A stretch of DNA of 62,930 nucleotides, taken from assembly GCF_000381025.1 (NCBI RefSeq), contig NZ_KB905831.1:1-62930 (forward strand), written 5' to 3'. The notes under the pieces are model-generated. The model saw nothing but the letters and a program-made list of their open reading frames with translations. It was not told the origin of the DNA and made no database searches. Positions 8,579 through 17,006 of this stretch are shown here, piece after piece. The first letter of the stretch is position 1. Each line of letters starts with the position of its first letter. The position numbers were made by a program, and so were the translations under genes. Origin of the DNA: Streptomyces sulphureus DSM 40104 (lineage in GTDB: Bacteria > Actinomycetota > Actinomycetes > Streptomycetales > Streptomycetaceae).

Positions 8579-9196
8579 ATGGCAGCGCGGCTGTTGCTGG
8601 TACGCCACGGTCAGACGGTCTGGCACGCGGAGAACCGGTACGCGGGGATCTCGGACGTGGCGCTCACCGACAGAGGTATCGCCCAGGCCGAGGCGCTCGG
8701 CGTCTGGGCGGCTTCCCGCCGCGTCGACGCCGTCGCCTGCTCGCCGCTCAGCCGCGCGAGGGCGACGGCCGAGCCGGCCGCACGGCGGCTCGGCCTGACG
8801 CCCGTGGTGCGGGAGGGGCTGCGCGAGATCGACTTCGGCTGGGGCGAGGGGCGCACCATCGCGGAGATGGCGGCGGAGGACCCCGAAACGGTCCGCGCCT
8901 TCCAGGCCGACGCGGAGGCCGGAGCCTTCCCCGGCTCCGAACCCCCGTCCGCTGCCGCGGTACGCGTCACGGCGGCGCTCCGCGGGCTCGCCGCCGAGCA
9001 CGAGGGCGGGACCGTCCTCGTCGTGGCGCACAACACCGCGCTGCGGGTGGCGCTCTGCGCGCTGCTCGGCATCCCCCTCGGCCGATACCGGCTCGTCTTC
9101 CCGAAGTTGGAGAACGCGGCCGTCACCGAGATCGGGGTCGACGGCGAGCGGACGGCGCTGCGCGCGCTCAACCTCCCCACGGCGGACGCCGCGTGA
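8579..9196 (+). CDS. Histidine phosphatase family protein (phosphoglycerate-mutase-like)
   Basis: The 205-residue product is a branch-1 histidine phosphatase. The catalytic RHG motif is in LLLVRHGQTVWHAENRYAG (phospho-acceptor His at residue 9). The second conserved Arg is in SPLSRARATAEP, the acid is in REIDFGWGEG, and the second catalytic His is in VLVVAHNTALRVAL. It probably removes phosphate from a sugar phosphate or similar small metabolite. It is the first gene of an operon: its stop overlaps the GTG of the DeoR gene by 4 bp, and a second FGGY kinase follows. A phosphatase between two sugar kinases suggests control of phosphosugar levels, but its real substrate is unknown. Confidence 0.85.
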   Translation: MAARLLLVRHGQTVWHAENRYAGISDVALTDRGIAQAEALGVWAASRRVDAVACSPLSRARATAEPAARRLGLTPVVREGLREIDFGWGEGRTIAEMAAEDPETVRAFQADAEAGAFPGSEPPSAAAVRVTAALRGLAAEHEGGTVLVVAHNTALRVALCALLGIPLGRYRLVFPKLENAAVTEIGVDGERTALRALNLPTADAA

Positions 9197-10002
9197 GCGG
9201 CGCGGCGGAGCCGCGGGGCGTGCGCGCCGGGCGCCCCACGCGCTCGCAGGAGCACAGGCGCCAGTTGATCACCGAGGCGGTACTGGAGCACGGTACGGTC
9301 AGCGTCGCCCGGCTCGCCGAGCTCACCGGTGTCAGCGTCATGACCGTCCACCGCGACCTGGACGAGCTCGCCGCGCGGGGCGTGCTGCGGCGCTTCCGCG
9401 GCGGGGTCTCCGCGCTGCCCTCCAGCGTCTTCGAGAGCAACCTCGACTACCGCCTCGGGGTGCGCTCGGCGGAGAAGGCGGCGGTGGCGAAGGCAGCGCT
9501 CGATCTCGTCGAGCCGGGCATGTCGGTGATGCTCGACGACTCCACGACGACGCTCGCGCTCGCCCAACTCCTCACGGGGACGGTCCCGTTGACGGTCCTG
9601 ACCAACGCCCGCCGGGTGGTGGACGTCTTCGCGGGGCGGGAAGGCGTGCGGCTGATCGCGCTCGGCGGCGAGTACTCGCCCACGCACGACTCCTACCTCG
9701 GTGTGCCCTGCCTGGAGGCGATCGAGGCGATCTCCGTCGACCTCGTCGTCGTCTCCACCTCCGCGATGGACGCGCGGATGACCTTCCACCAGGAGCAGGA
9801 CGTGGTCCTCGTCAAGCGCGCGATGCTCGGCCGCGGGACGCGCACGGCGCTGCTGATGGACCACTCCAAGCTTCCCCGCACCGCGCTCCACCGCCTGTGC
9901 CCCGTCGGTGACTTCGACCACGTCGTCGTGGACGCCGGGGTCCCCGAGGCGCTGCTCGCGGAGGTGCGGGAGCAGACGGAAGTGCGCGTCGCGGGTGCCT
10001 GA
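9193..10002 (+). CDS. DeoR/GlpR-family transcriptional regulator
   Basis: The 269-residue product is a classical DeoR-type repressor. The N-terminal winged helix has the family signature LAELTGVSVMTVHRDLDELAARGVLRRFRGG (about residues 36-66). The C-terminal sugar-phosphate sensor domain has DDSTTTLALAQLL, LTNARRVVDVF and LIALGGEYSP. The GTG start at 9193 overlaps the upstream stop, which is better than the much longer open frame. It probably responds to the phosphorylated product of one of the flanking kinases and binds the AT-rich divergent promoter around 8505. That role is inferred from position. Confidence 0.87.
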   Translation: MSGAAEPRGVRAGRPTRSQEHRRQLITEAVLEHGTVSVARLAELTGVSVMTVHRDLDELAARGVLRRFRGGVSALPSSVFESNLDYRLGVRSAEKAAVAKAALDLVEPGMSVMLDDSTTTLALAQLLTGTVPLTVLTNARRVVDVFAGREGVRLIALGGEYSPTHDSYLGVPCLEAIEAISVDLVVVSTSAMDARMTFHQEQDVVLVKRAMLGRGTRTALLMDHSKLPRTALHRLCPVGDFDHVVVDAGVPEALLAEVREQTEVRVAGA

Positions 10003-10046
10003 CGCCCGCGCCCCCGTACCGCCACGCAGCGAAAGGAAGCGTCCCC

Positions 10047-11507
10047 ATGGACACCACCTCCGGGTCCCCCGCGCCCGTCGTCGTCGGGATAGACGTGGCG
10101 ACGGCCGCCGTCCGCGTCCTGTGCGTCGACGCCTCGGGGAGGGTTCTCGCGGAAGGGAAAGAACCACTTCCTCAGCCGGTGCGGAGCGGCGACCGCAGCG
10201 AGCAGGACGCGGGAGCCTGGTGGCCGGCGGCGGCGCGGGCGCTCCGCGCGGCGCTCTCCCGGCTGGCGGGAGGCGGCCGGGAGGTCGTTGCGGTCGCCGC
10301 CTCCGCCACCTCGGGGACGTGCGTCCTCGTCGGCCCGGAGGGGCGTCCCCTCTCCCCCGCGCTCATGTACGACGACCGCAGGGCCGCCGAACTCAACGCG
10401 TACGCACAGGAGTCGGGCGCCGCGCGGTGGTCCGCGCTCGGGATCTCCGTCGGGCCGACGGCGGCGCTCGGCCGCCTCGCGTGGTACGCGCAGACCGAAG
10501 AGGTGGCGCGCCCCCGCGGCAGCCGCCTGCTCCACACGCCCGACCTGCTCGCCGAGCGGCTCACCGGCGGGCGCACCGCCACCGACTGGAGCCACTCGCT
10601 CAAGACGGGCTACGACCCGCTGCGCGGCGAGTGGCCGACCGAGGTCCTCGACGCGCTCGGCATCCCGCCGTCGTGGCTGCCCGACGTCCAGGCGCCGGGC
10701 ACCGAGGTCGGCACCGTCTGCGCGGCCGCCGCCGAGGAGACGGGGCTGCCGGAGGGCGCTTCGGTGCGGCTCGGGATGACGGACGGCTGCACCGGGCAAC
10801 TCGCCACGGGCGCCGTGCGTCCCGGAGAGTTCGTCGGGGTTCTCGGTACGACCTACGTACTCAAGGGCGTCACGCGGGAGTTGGTCACCGACCCGTCGGG
10901 CGCCGTCTACAGCCACCGGCATCCGGACGGCTGGTGGCTACCGGGAGGCGCCTCCAACACCGGTGGGGAGGCGCTCGGTTGGTTCGACTGGTCCAGGTTC
11001 CCCGAACTCGACGCGGCCGCAGCCGCACGCGGGCCGGCCTCCTTCGTCAGCTATCCGCTGCGCCGCGAGGGGGAGCGGTTCCCGTTCGTCAGCAGCGCGG
11101 CGCGCGGCTTCACCACCGGCACACCCGCCGACGACGCCGAGCGGCACCGGGCCGACCAGGAGGGCGTCGCCTTCCTCGAGCGGCTCGCGCTGGAGCGCGT
11201 CGCCGAGCTGGGGGTCGCGGTGGAGGGCCCGCTCCACGCGGCGGGCGGCGGCAGCCGCAGCGCGCTGTGGACCCGTATCCGGGCGACGGTGCTGGGGCGG
11301 GAGCTGCGCGTCGTCGACCGGGCCGAAACCGCCTTCGGCGCCGCCCTGTTGGCGGCGGCCGGCACCCTGTACGGGAACCTGTCGGAGGCCGCCTCCGCGA
11401 TGGTGGGCCCGGGGCGCACCGTCGAGCCGGAGCCGCGCGAGCAGCAGGCGCTGGAGGAGTCGTACGGGGAGTTCGTCGGGGCGCTGCGGGAGCGGGGGTT
11501 GCTCTGA
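10047..11507 (+). CDS. FGGY-family carbohydrate kinase, second copy (ribulokinase/SePSK-like)
   Basis: The 486-residue FGGY kinase is distinct from the one at 6962-8416. The N-terminal loop is VVGIDVATAAVRVLCVDASG (residues 12-31). LMYDDRRAAE and TDWSHSLKTGYDP form the sugar-site region. LGMTDGCTGQLATGAVRPGEF and LGTTYVLKG follow, and the ATP domain has AAGGGSRSALWTRIRATVLGRELRV. Bases upstream include GAAAGGAAG, a good ribosome site. The overall pattern reminds me of the ribulose-kinase-like group (cyanobacterial/plant XK1 type) more than classical xylulokinase, but this is a weak assignment. It is the third gene of the phosphatase-DeoR operon. After it comes more than 1 kb of poorly coding DNA. 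Confidence 0.83.
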   Translation: MDTTSGSPAPVVVGIDVATAAVRVLCVDASGRVLAEGKEPLPQPVRSGDRSEQDAGAWWPAAARALRAALSRLAGGGREVVAVAASATSGTCVLVGPEGRPLSPALMYDDRRAAELNAYAQESGAARWSALGISVGPTAALGRLAWYAQTEEVARPRGSRLLHTPDLLAERLTGGRTATDWSHSLKTGYDPLRGEWPTEVLDALGIPPSWLPDVQAPGTEVGTVCAAAAEETGLPEGASVRLGMTDGCTGQLATGAVRPGEFVGVLGTTYVLKGVTRELVTDPSGAVYSHRHPDGWWLPGGASNTGGEALGWFDWSRFPELDAAAAARGPASFVSYPLRREGERFPFVSSAARGFTTGTPADDAERHRADQEGVAFLERLALERVAELGVAVEGPLHAAGGGSRSALWTRIRATVLGRELRVVDRAETAFGAALLAAAGTLYGNLSEAASAMVGPGRTVEPEPREQQALEESYGEFVGALRERGLL

Positions 11508-11762
11508 GCGGGGCTGTCGCGGGTGGTGGCCGCGGTGTGGTGGGGCGGGGTCCGTGCCGGAGGGGTCCGGCGGGCGCTGCGCTCCGTCGCGCGGGCGGTA
11601 CGACCGCTGTACGCCGCGATGGCGGTGTCAACGGCGGGTGATCCGCGGGGGGTTGGAGTGCCGTTTCCCGGTCCTGTCCGCGCTGCACCACGCCTCGCGC
11701 AGGCGGCCGTCGGCACCCCGTCGTCCGTCGCTGACACGCCCGACCGTCGGAAGGCACATCCC
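11508..11762. other. Intergenic, no recognisable gene
   Basis: I see no convincing coding sequence or strong hairpin here. It leads into the orphan DUF397 gene. Confidence 0.5.
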
Positions 11763-12200
11763 ATGCGCGCGTCCTCCCGCCCCGCCTGGCGCCGAAGCTC
11801 GTACTGCGACGAGCTCAACGACGCGTGCGTAGAGGTCGCACGGACCCCGGCGAGGGTGCACGTCCGCGACTCCGGAGGCACCGCCGGCCTGAGTGTCAGT
11901 CGGTCCGGCTGGACGTGCCTTCTCGTCCGCCTCGAGGGCGTTCGACGGCGCTACCGCAGCGTCGCCGCGGGTCCGGGCCAACCGCCCCTACATGGCCGCC
12001 GGTTGGCGTCGTTTCTGCGGAGCTCCGGAGACGGACTGTCCGTGGCACGGGCACCACAGCGCTCGGCCCCGGGTCGGGACGCCGACGGCCCGGCGCCGCA
12101 ACAACATGGGACGGTGCAGTGCCCGCGGTGCGCGGTGGCGGTCGTTGCCGACCCAGTTGTCCGTGCCGCACGTCCAGCACGCCTCCGCCCGCCTTCGTGA
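11763..12200 (+). CDS. DUF397-domain protein, orphan and possibly degraded at the C-terminus
   Basis: The first 60 or so residues have the DUF397 pattern: PAWRRSSYCDELNDACVEVA, then VHVRDSGG, then LSVSRSGWTCLLVRLEG. These small Streptomyces proteins are usually 60-70 residues long and partner an XRE-type regulator, as in the bldB/whiJ-like families. Here the frame runs on to 145 residues, and the tail is Arg/Pro-rich with no domain. That suggests a lost stop or a frameshift. No helix-turn-helix partner gene is adjacent. The surrounding DNA on both sides is poorly coding, so this may be a decaying remnant. The ATG at 11763 has no clear Shine-Dalgarno sequence. Confidence 0.55.
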   Translation: MRASSRPAWRRSSYCDELNDACVEVARTPARVHVRDSGGTAGLSVSRSGWTCLLVRLEGVRRRYRSVAAGPGQPPLHGRRLASFLRSSGDGLSVARAPQRSAPGRDADGPAPQQHGTVQCPRCAVAVVADPVVRAARPARLRPPS

Positions 12201-12676
12201 CCAGCACGCCGACGCCCCGATACGGCGACGGCTCCCGAAGCGACACCCGGCCCGCGCCGCACGGCGCCGGCCTCCCGCCGGACGAGCACAGAGGCGGCGT
12301 CCGGCGGTACATCGCCCGACCGACTCCCCGACCGCCGCGTGACGCCGGCACCCCCTGTTCCCGCAACGTCGCGCCGGACAGCGCTGCACTCAACGGGACG
12401 GCGCCCTTCAGCAAACTGCCGAGCCGTCCCCCTCAGCGCCAACACCCCACTGCCCCCGAACCGTTGGCGCCTCGCGCCGCGCGCGCCGCAGGGACGGCGA
12501 ACACCGCGCCGAGCGAGCCCACCCGGACCGCACCGCCACGGAACCCCACCTCGCACCCGCCCGGAGCACCCGCGGCGGTGAGCAACTCGCCCGCGCCGCA
12601 CGGCTGGTGCGGAGACCGCTCGCGGCCGAGTCGGGCTCGCCGGGGGAGGTTTCCGTTTCGGGTGCCGCCCGTCGGA
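12201..12676. other. Non-coding or decayed region
   Basis: About 480 bp hold no convincing gene in any frame. Open frames exist on both strands but have low-complexity Arg/Pro/Ala translations and no domain signature. It lies between the orphan DUF397 gene and the 3' end of the glycerate kinase gene. Confidence 0.5.
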
Positions 12677-13822
12677 TCAGGACGCTGTGAGGTAGTCCTC
12701 GGCGACGCGGGCTGCGATGCGTTCCAGGAGCGGGCCCGCCTGGGCGAGGGAGGCGTCCGCGTCCGGCTCGATGTCGGCGAGTGCGTACGCGCGCTCGATT
12801 CCCGCGGCGCGGAGGGCCTTTCGGTCGATCTTGAGGCGTCCGCAGACGGCGACGACCGGCTTGCCCGCCTTGCCTGCGGCCGCCGCCACTCCGGCGGGGG
12901 CCTTGCCGTGGAGGGTCTGTTCGTCGAGGGAGCCCTCGCCTGTCACCACAAGGTCGGCGCGCTGCAACGCGGGCTGGAAGCCGAGGACTTCGAGGAGAAC
13001 TTCGATCCCCGGGCGGAAGGCGGCGCCCAGGCCGACGAGCGCGGCGTAGCCGACACCGCCGGCCGCACCGGCTCCCGGGGCCTCGGCCGTCGAGACGGCC
13101 TCGTCGCCGACCGACTCACCGAGCACGCGCACGAAGTGGGCGAGAGCGGCGTCGAGCACCTCGACGTCCCGTTCGGAGGCGCCCTTCTGCGGCCCGTAGA
13201 CGGTGGCGGCGCCCTTGGGGCCCGTGAGGGGGTTGTCGACGTCGCTGGCGAGGACGAACTCGACGTCCTTGAGCCGCTCGTCGAGCTGGGAGAGGTCGGC
13301 CGAGACGAGCTCGACGAGGGGGCCGCCGCCGTGCGGGATCTGGTCGCCGTCCTCGTCGAGGAAGTGCGCGCCGAGCGCCTGGAGCATGCCGGCGCCCCCG
13401 TCGACCGTCGCCGAGCCGCCGACGCCGAGGATGATGCGCCGCGCGCCCGCCTCCACGGCGGCGCTGATCACCTCGCCGGTTCCGTAGGTGGTGGCGGTGA
13501 GCGGTGCGAAGACGCCCTCGGGGAGAAGTTGGAGGCCGGACGCCGCGGCCATCTCCACGACGGCCGTGCCCTCGTGGAGCGCGAAGGCCGCGGTGACGGG
13601 CGCACCGAGCGGACCCGTCACCTCCGCCTCGCGGCGCTCGAACCCGGACGCGACGGCGGCCTCCACGGTGCCGTCGCCGCCGTCGGCCACGGGGAGCGCC
13701 TCCGTCTCGGTGCCGGGGGCGACCTTGCGCAGCCCGTTGCCGACGTGCTCGGCGACCTCGACGGCCGTCAGCGATCCCTTGAACTTGTCCGCGGCGATCA
13801 GCACATGCGCCGTCGTTGTCAT
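12677..13822 (-). CDS. glxK: Glycerate kinase (GlxK family)
   Basis: The 381-residue product matches class I glycerate 2-kinase. It opens with HVLIAADKFKGSLTAVEVA, has the motif LPVADGGDGTVEA near residue 45, then the glycine-rich ILGVGGSATVDGGAGMLQALGA. Later stretches are PGAGAAGGVGYAALVGLGA and VVTGEGSLDEQTLHGKAP. It phosphorylates D-glycerate, feeding lower glycolysis from glyoxylate or glycerate metabolism. The gene is alone, flanked upstream by a divergent-free gap and downstream by poorly coding DNA. CAGGGGCAG lies before the ATG as a plausible ribosome site. Confidence 0.92.
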   Translation of the reverse strand: MTTTAHVLIAADKFKGSLTAVEVAEHVGNGLRKVAPGTETEALPVADGGDGTVEAAVASGFERREAEVTGPLGAPVTAAFALHEGTAVVEMAAASGLQLLPEGVFAPLTATTYGTGEVISAAVEAGARRIILGVGGSATVDGGAGMLQALGAHFLDEDGDQIPHGGGPLVELVSADLSQLDERLKDVEFVLASDVDNPLTGPKGAATVYGPQKGASERDVEVLDAALAHFVRVLGESVGDEAVSTAEAPGAGAAGGVGYAALVGLGAAFRPGIEVLLEVLGFQPALQRADLVVTGEGSLDEQTLHGKAPAGVAAAAGKAGKPVVAVCGRLKIDRKALRAAGIERAYALADIEPDADASLAQAGPLLERIAARVAEDYLTAS

Positions 13823-13970
13823 GGTTCTGCCCCTGGGTCTCTCTTTGCTCGAACAGGCAGTCGTGCCCGGGTGACCCTATCTGCCGGAAGGGTGCCCGGA
13901 CCATGGGCCGTCCGGCGGCGGGGGCCTGTCGTGCTGTCGCACGGCCCAACCCGCCCCGGCACGACCCCGG

Positions 13971-15398
13971 TTACTCCGTTCTTCGGAGCCGCCGCCACAC
14001 GGCGCGGGCGGCGTTGTGTCCTGACATGCCGTGGACGCCGGGGCCCGGGGGCGTGGCGGAGGAGCAGAGGAAGACCGCGGGGTGCGCGGTGGAGTACGGC
14101 ACTCGGGAGAGCTTCGGGCGGAGCAGCAGTTGGAGCCCGGCGGCCGAGCCGCAGGCGATGTCCCCGCCGACGTAGTTGGGGTTGCGCTCGGCGAGCTGCG
14201 GGGGGCCTGCCGTCGCCCGGGCGAGGACGAGGTCGCGGAAACCCGGTGCGAAGCGCTCCAGTTGGCGCTCGACGGCCTCGGTGAGGTCGCCCTCCCATCC
14301 GTTGGGCACGTGACCGTAGGCCCAGAAGGTGTGCCGCCCCTCCGGCGCCCTGGTGGGATCGACGAGGCTAGGCTGCGCGGTGATCAGGAAGGGGCGCTCG
14401 GGCGCCCGGCCGCCGACGGCGTCGCGGAGCGCGACGTCGATGTCCCGCGCCACCGGGCCGACGTGGACGGTTCCAGCGCGGCGGGCCTCCTCCGAGCGCC
14501 ACGGGACGGGCCCCGAGAGGGCGTAGTCGAGCTTGAAGACGCTGGCGCCGTAGCGGAAGTGCTCGTACGCGCTGCCGAGCCCGGCGATGCGGGCGAGGGC
14601 CGTGGGCGAGGTGTCGAAGACGTAGGCGCGGGCGGGCGGGAGTTCGTCGAGCCGGCGGACCTCGGTGCCGGTGTGGAGGGTGCCGCCGAGGGCACGGAGG
14701 TAGCCGGCGAGCGCGTCGGAGATCGCCTGGGAGCCGCCGCGCGGCACCGGCCAGCCGAAGGTGTGCGCCGCGAGCGCGAAGACGAGCGCGGGGCCGGCCG
14801 AGGCGGGGTTCTCCAGCGGTGCGATGACGTGCCCCGCGAGCCCGGCGAAGAGGGCCTTCGCCTTCTCCGCGCGGAAGCGAAGGTTGAGCAGGGCGGCGGG
14901 GAGGAGCCCGGACAGGCCGAACCTGGCGAGGAGCAGCGGGTGTTGGGGGAAGCGGCCGTCGAAGGCGGAGCCGAGTGCGAGGAAGTCGGCGGCGAGCTCG
15001 TCCCACCTGCCGATGAACGGGGCGACGAGGCGGCGGTACGCGCCGGCGTCCCGCGGGCCGAGCGAGCTCGCCGTCTCGCCGACGGAGCGCGCGAGGACGG
15101 CCGCGGTGCCGTCGGGGAACGGGTGGGCGAGCGGCAGCTCCGGGTCGAGCCACGTGAGGCCGTGTTCGGCGAGCGGCATCGAGCGGAACGCCGGCGACCC
15201 GACGCCCGTGGGGTGTACGGCGGAGCAGGGGTCGTGCCGGAAACCGGGGAGCGTCAACTCGTCGGTCCTCGCCCCTCCCCCGACCTTCTCCGCGGCCTCG
15301 AAGAGCTCCACGGAGAAGCCTCTCCTCGCCAGCTCGACGGCGGCCGTCAGGCCGTTCGGGCCGGCCCCGACGACGACCACGTCACGGATCGTTGGCAC
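13971..15398 (-). CDS. Phytoene-desaturase-like FAD/NAD(P)-dependent oxidoreductase
   Basis: The 475-residue product starts with a Rossmann dinucleotide fold, VVVVGAGPNGLTAAVELARRGFSVELFEA, followed by KVGGGARTDELTLPGFRHDPCSAVHP. It ends with the second FAD contact VFLCSSATPPGPGVHGMSGHNAAR. This is the CrtI/PDS-like amine-oxidase superfamily layout. Length and C-terminal motif place it with the widespread actinobacterial NAD(P)/FAD-dependent oxidoreductases of unknown substrate. There is no phytoene synthase or other carotenoid gene nearby, so a carotenoid role is not supported. The start is GTG at 15398 with GGGGAG upstream. The frame is open well beyond it but loses family similarity. Confidence 0.8.
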   Translation of the reverse strand: MPTIRDVVVVGAGPNGLTAAVELARRGFSVELFEAAEKVGGGARTDELTLPGFRHDPCSAVHPTGVGSPAFRSMPLAEHGLTWLDPELPLAHPFPDGTAAVLARSVGETASSLGPRDAGAYRRLVAPFIGRWDELAADFLALGSAFDGRFPQHPLLLARFGLSGLLPAALLNLRFRAEKAKALFAGLAGHVIAPLENPASAGPALVFALAAHTFGWPVPRGGSQAISDALAGYLRALGGTLHTGTEVRRLDELPPARAYVFDTSPTALARIAGLGSAYEHFRYGASVFKLDYALSGPVPWRSEEARRAGTVHVGPVARDIDVALRDAVGGRAPERPFLITAQPSLVDPTRAPEGRHTFWAYGHVPNGWEGDLTEAVERQLERFAPGFRDLVLARATAGPPQLAERNPNYVGGDIACGSAAGLQLLLRPKLSRVPYSTAHPAVFLCSSATPPGPGVHGMSGHNAARAVWRRLRRTE

Positions 15399-15522
15399 TG
15401 TCGGCTCCCCTCGTGCCCCTGGCGCGGGGCTCTCACCGGCTCGGTCGCACAGCGTGGGCCACTCTACGCGGACGGTCCGACACCGCACCGGCGACCACCC
15501 GACAGCACCGCGGACACACCCG

Positions 15523-15753
15523 TCACCGCGCCGGCGGAGAGGCGCGGTCCTGCGCGAGCCCGGGGAGCGGGTCCTGCGCCGGCTCGAAAGGACCCGGCAC
15601 GGGTGCGAGCCGCATCCGGAGCCGCCTTCTGCACTCGGGGCCGAGCCCCCAGCGCCGGGAGACGCGGTCGCGCAGCGGGTGTCCGCACATCCGGCAGCGG
15701 AGCGGTTCGGGCTCGTCGGGGGCGGTGTCGGGGAGGAGCGGGAGGTCGTCCAT
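15523..15753 (-). CDS. Small zinc-ribbon-like protein (DUF6011 type)
   Basis: This 76-residue ORF has the pattern CRMCGHPLRDRVSRRWGLGP followed by ECRRRL. It is a Cys-x2-Cys-x-His then Cys arrangement that I associate with the actinobacterial DUF6011 family. The rest is Pro-rich and acidic. It probably binds one metal ion. Function is unknown. It is transcribed in the same direction as the CrtI-like gene, 124 bp upstream of it. Confidence 0.6.
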   Translation of the reverse strand: MDDLPLLPDTAPDEPEPLRCRMCGHPLRDRVSRRWGLGPECRRRLRMRLAPVPGPFEPAQDPLPGLAQDRASPPAR

Positions 15754-15866
15754 GTGTCCACGATGCCAGGCTTGTTGGGGTCGGCGCGGGGGAACGAACG
15801 CTGCCCGTCGTCGAGGTCGGGCGGTGCGGCCGGGGTCGTCCGCCGGGTGCGGGGTAGGCGACCGCC

Positions 15867-16085
15867 ATGGGGCTGAGGGCGGTCGAGGGCGCGGCGTACG
15901 GAGCGTGGTGCGGGGCGGCGTGGTGGCTGCTCACCGGCTCCGCCTCGGGCGCCGTAGCAGCGGGGGCGGCGAGCGGTGTGGCCTGGTGGGCGGTCCGGCC
16001 GCTCGTCGCCAGGGCCTTGCGGAGGAACGCCGAGAGGGACGCGGAGAACCTGCGGCGTGCGCGGCGCGGGCGGTGGGGCGAGTGA
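15867..16085 (+). CDS. Small hypothetical membrane protein
   Basis: The 72-residue ORF has a hydrophobic Ala/Gly/Trp-rich core with two likely membrane segments (about residues 10-30 and 32-52). A basic, charged tail follows (RALRRNAERDAENLRRARRGRWGE). Coding bias is consistent with a real gene. I do not recognise the family. It is convergent with the phosphatase-like gene, 26 bp away. Confidence 0.5.
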   Translation: MGLRAVEGAAYGAWCGAAWWLLTGSASGAVAAGAASGVAWWAVRPLVARALRRNAERDAENLRRARRGRWGE

Positions 16086-16111
16086 CCGGAAGGTGCACGC
16101 CCGCGTGGCGG

Positions 16112-16930
16112 TCAGCCGCCGAGCGCCCCCAGTACCCGGTGCACGGTCGACTCGTCGCGGGCGGAGACGAACGGGAGCGCGTTGTGCCCGCGGAGCCGGA
16201 AAGGCGAGCCGTCGAAGGTACGGGTGGCGCCGCCGACTTCGGCGACGAGGAGCTGCCCCGCCGCGTGGTCCCAAGCGGCCTCCCAGGTATAGGCGACCGC
16301 GTCCAACTCCCCTGCTGCCACGGCGAGGTACTCCAGGCCCGCCGAGCCCGTGGGCCGGACGGCGACCGTCTCCGGCGGGCTGTCGCGCAGGGCGGCGAGG
16401 GCGGTGCGCTGCGCCGCGTCGTCGGCGCCGGGGCGGGAGAAGGCGACGTCGAGCGGCGCCCCGCGGTCCTCGGGTGCGGCGAGCGGCTCGCCGCCGAGCG
16501 CGGCACCGCCGCCGCGTACCGCGGTGGCGAAGAGCCCCAGGACCGGCGCGTACGTCCAGGAGGCGACGGTCTCGCCGCCGCGTGCGAGCGCCACCAGCGT
16601 GCTGAACTCGGGTGCGCCCGAGACGAAGTGCCGGGTGCCGTCGATCGGGTCGACGATCCAGACCCAGCCGTCGTCCTCGAGAGCCGCGTACCTCCCCGGG
16701 TCCGCGTGCACGGACTCTTCGCCGACCACCGCCGAGCCGGGGAGCAGCGCCGTGAGCGCCGCCGACAGGTGCGCCTCGGCCGCGCGGTCGGCGACGGTGA
16801 CGAGGTCGTGGGGACCCGCCTTCTCGAACACCTCGTCCGCGCCGAGGCGTTGGCGGCGCGGCAGCACCTCGGTGGCGACGGCCTCGCGCACGGCCTCTTC
16901 GACTTCGCTGAGCAGACGTTCGGGGAACAC
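16112..16930 (-). CDS. Inositol-monophosphatase-family phosphatase (HisN-like)
   Basis: The 272-residue product has the Li+-sensitive phosphatase metal motifs in order: GEES (residue about 83), WIVDPIDGTRHF (about 106-117) and AWDHAAGQLLVAEVGG (about 220). It should hydrolyse a small phosphate monoester. HisN-type histinol-phosphate phosphatases and true inositol monophosphatases cannot be separated by eye. The start is uncertain: I take GTG at 16930 (VFPERLLSEVEEAV), where family similarity begins. The frame stays open upstream into the divergent sirtuin gene. About 76 bp separate the two divergent genes. Confidence 0.82.
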   Translation of the reverse strand: MFPERLLSEVEEAVREAVATEVLPRRQRLGADEVFEKAGPHDLVTVADRAAEAHLSAALTALLPGSAVVGEESVHADPGRYAALEDDGWVWIVDPIDGTRHFVSGAPEFSTLVALARGGETVASWTYAPVLGLFATAVRGGGAALGGEPLAAPEDRGAPLDVAFSRPGADDAAQRTALAALRDSPPETVAVRPTGSAGLEYLAVAAGELDAVAYTWEAAWDHAAGQLLVAEVGGATRTFDGSPFRLRGHNALPFVSARDESTVHRVLGALGG

Positions 16931-17006
16931 CCGGCAATCCAAGCATGCCCCGGCTGCGCCGCTAGGCCAGGTGGCCGCTCGCCGCTGCGGCACTACCCTG
17001 GCGGGC

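Noticed and set aside
12090..12120. Copy of the 52-kb repeat element (CAACATGGGACGG) in the decayed region
   Set aside because: The shared stretch is only about 13 bases with one mismatch, and the flanks do not align, so chance similarity in GC-rich DNA is likely.
13971..15398. Carotenoid biosynthesis gene (phytoene desaturase)
   Set aside because: The fold is right, but no phytoene synthase, cyclase or other carotenoid gene is nearby, and the family has many members of unknown substrate.
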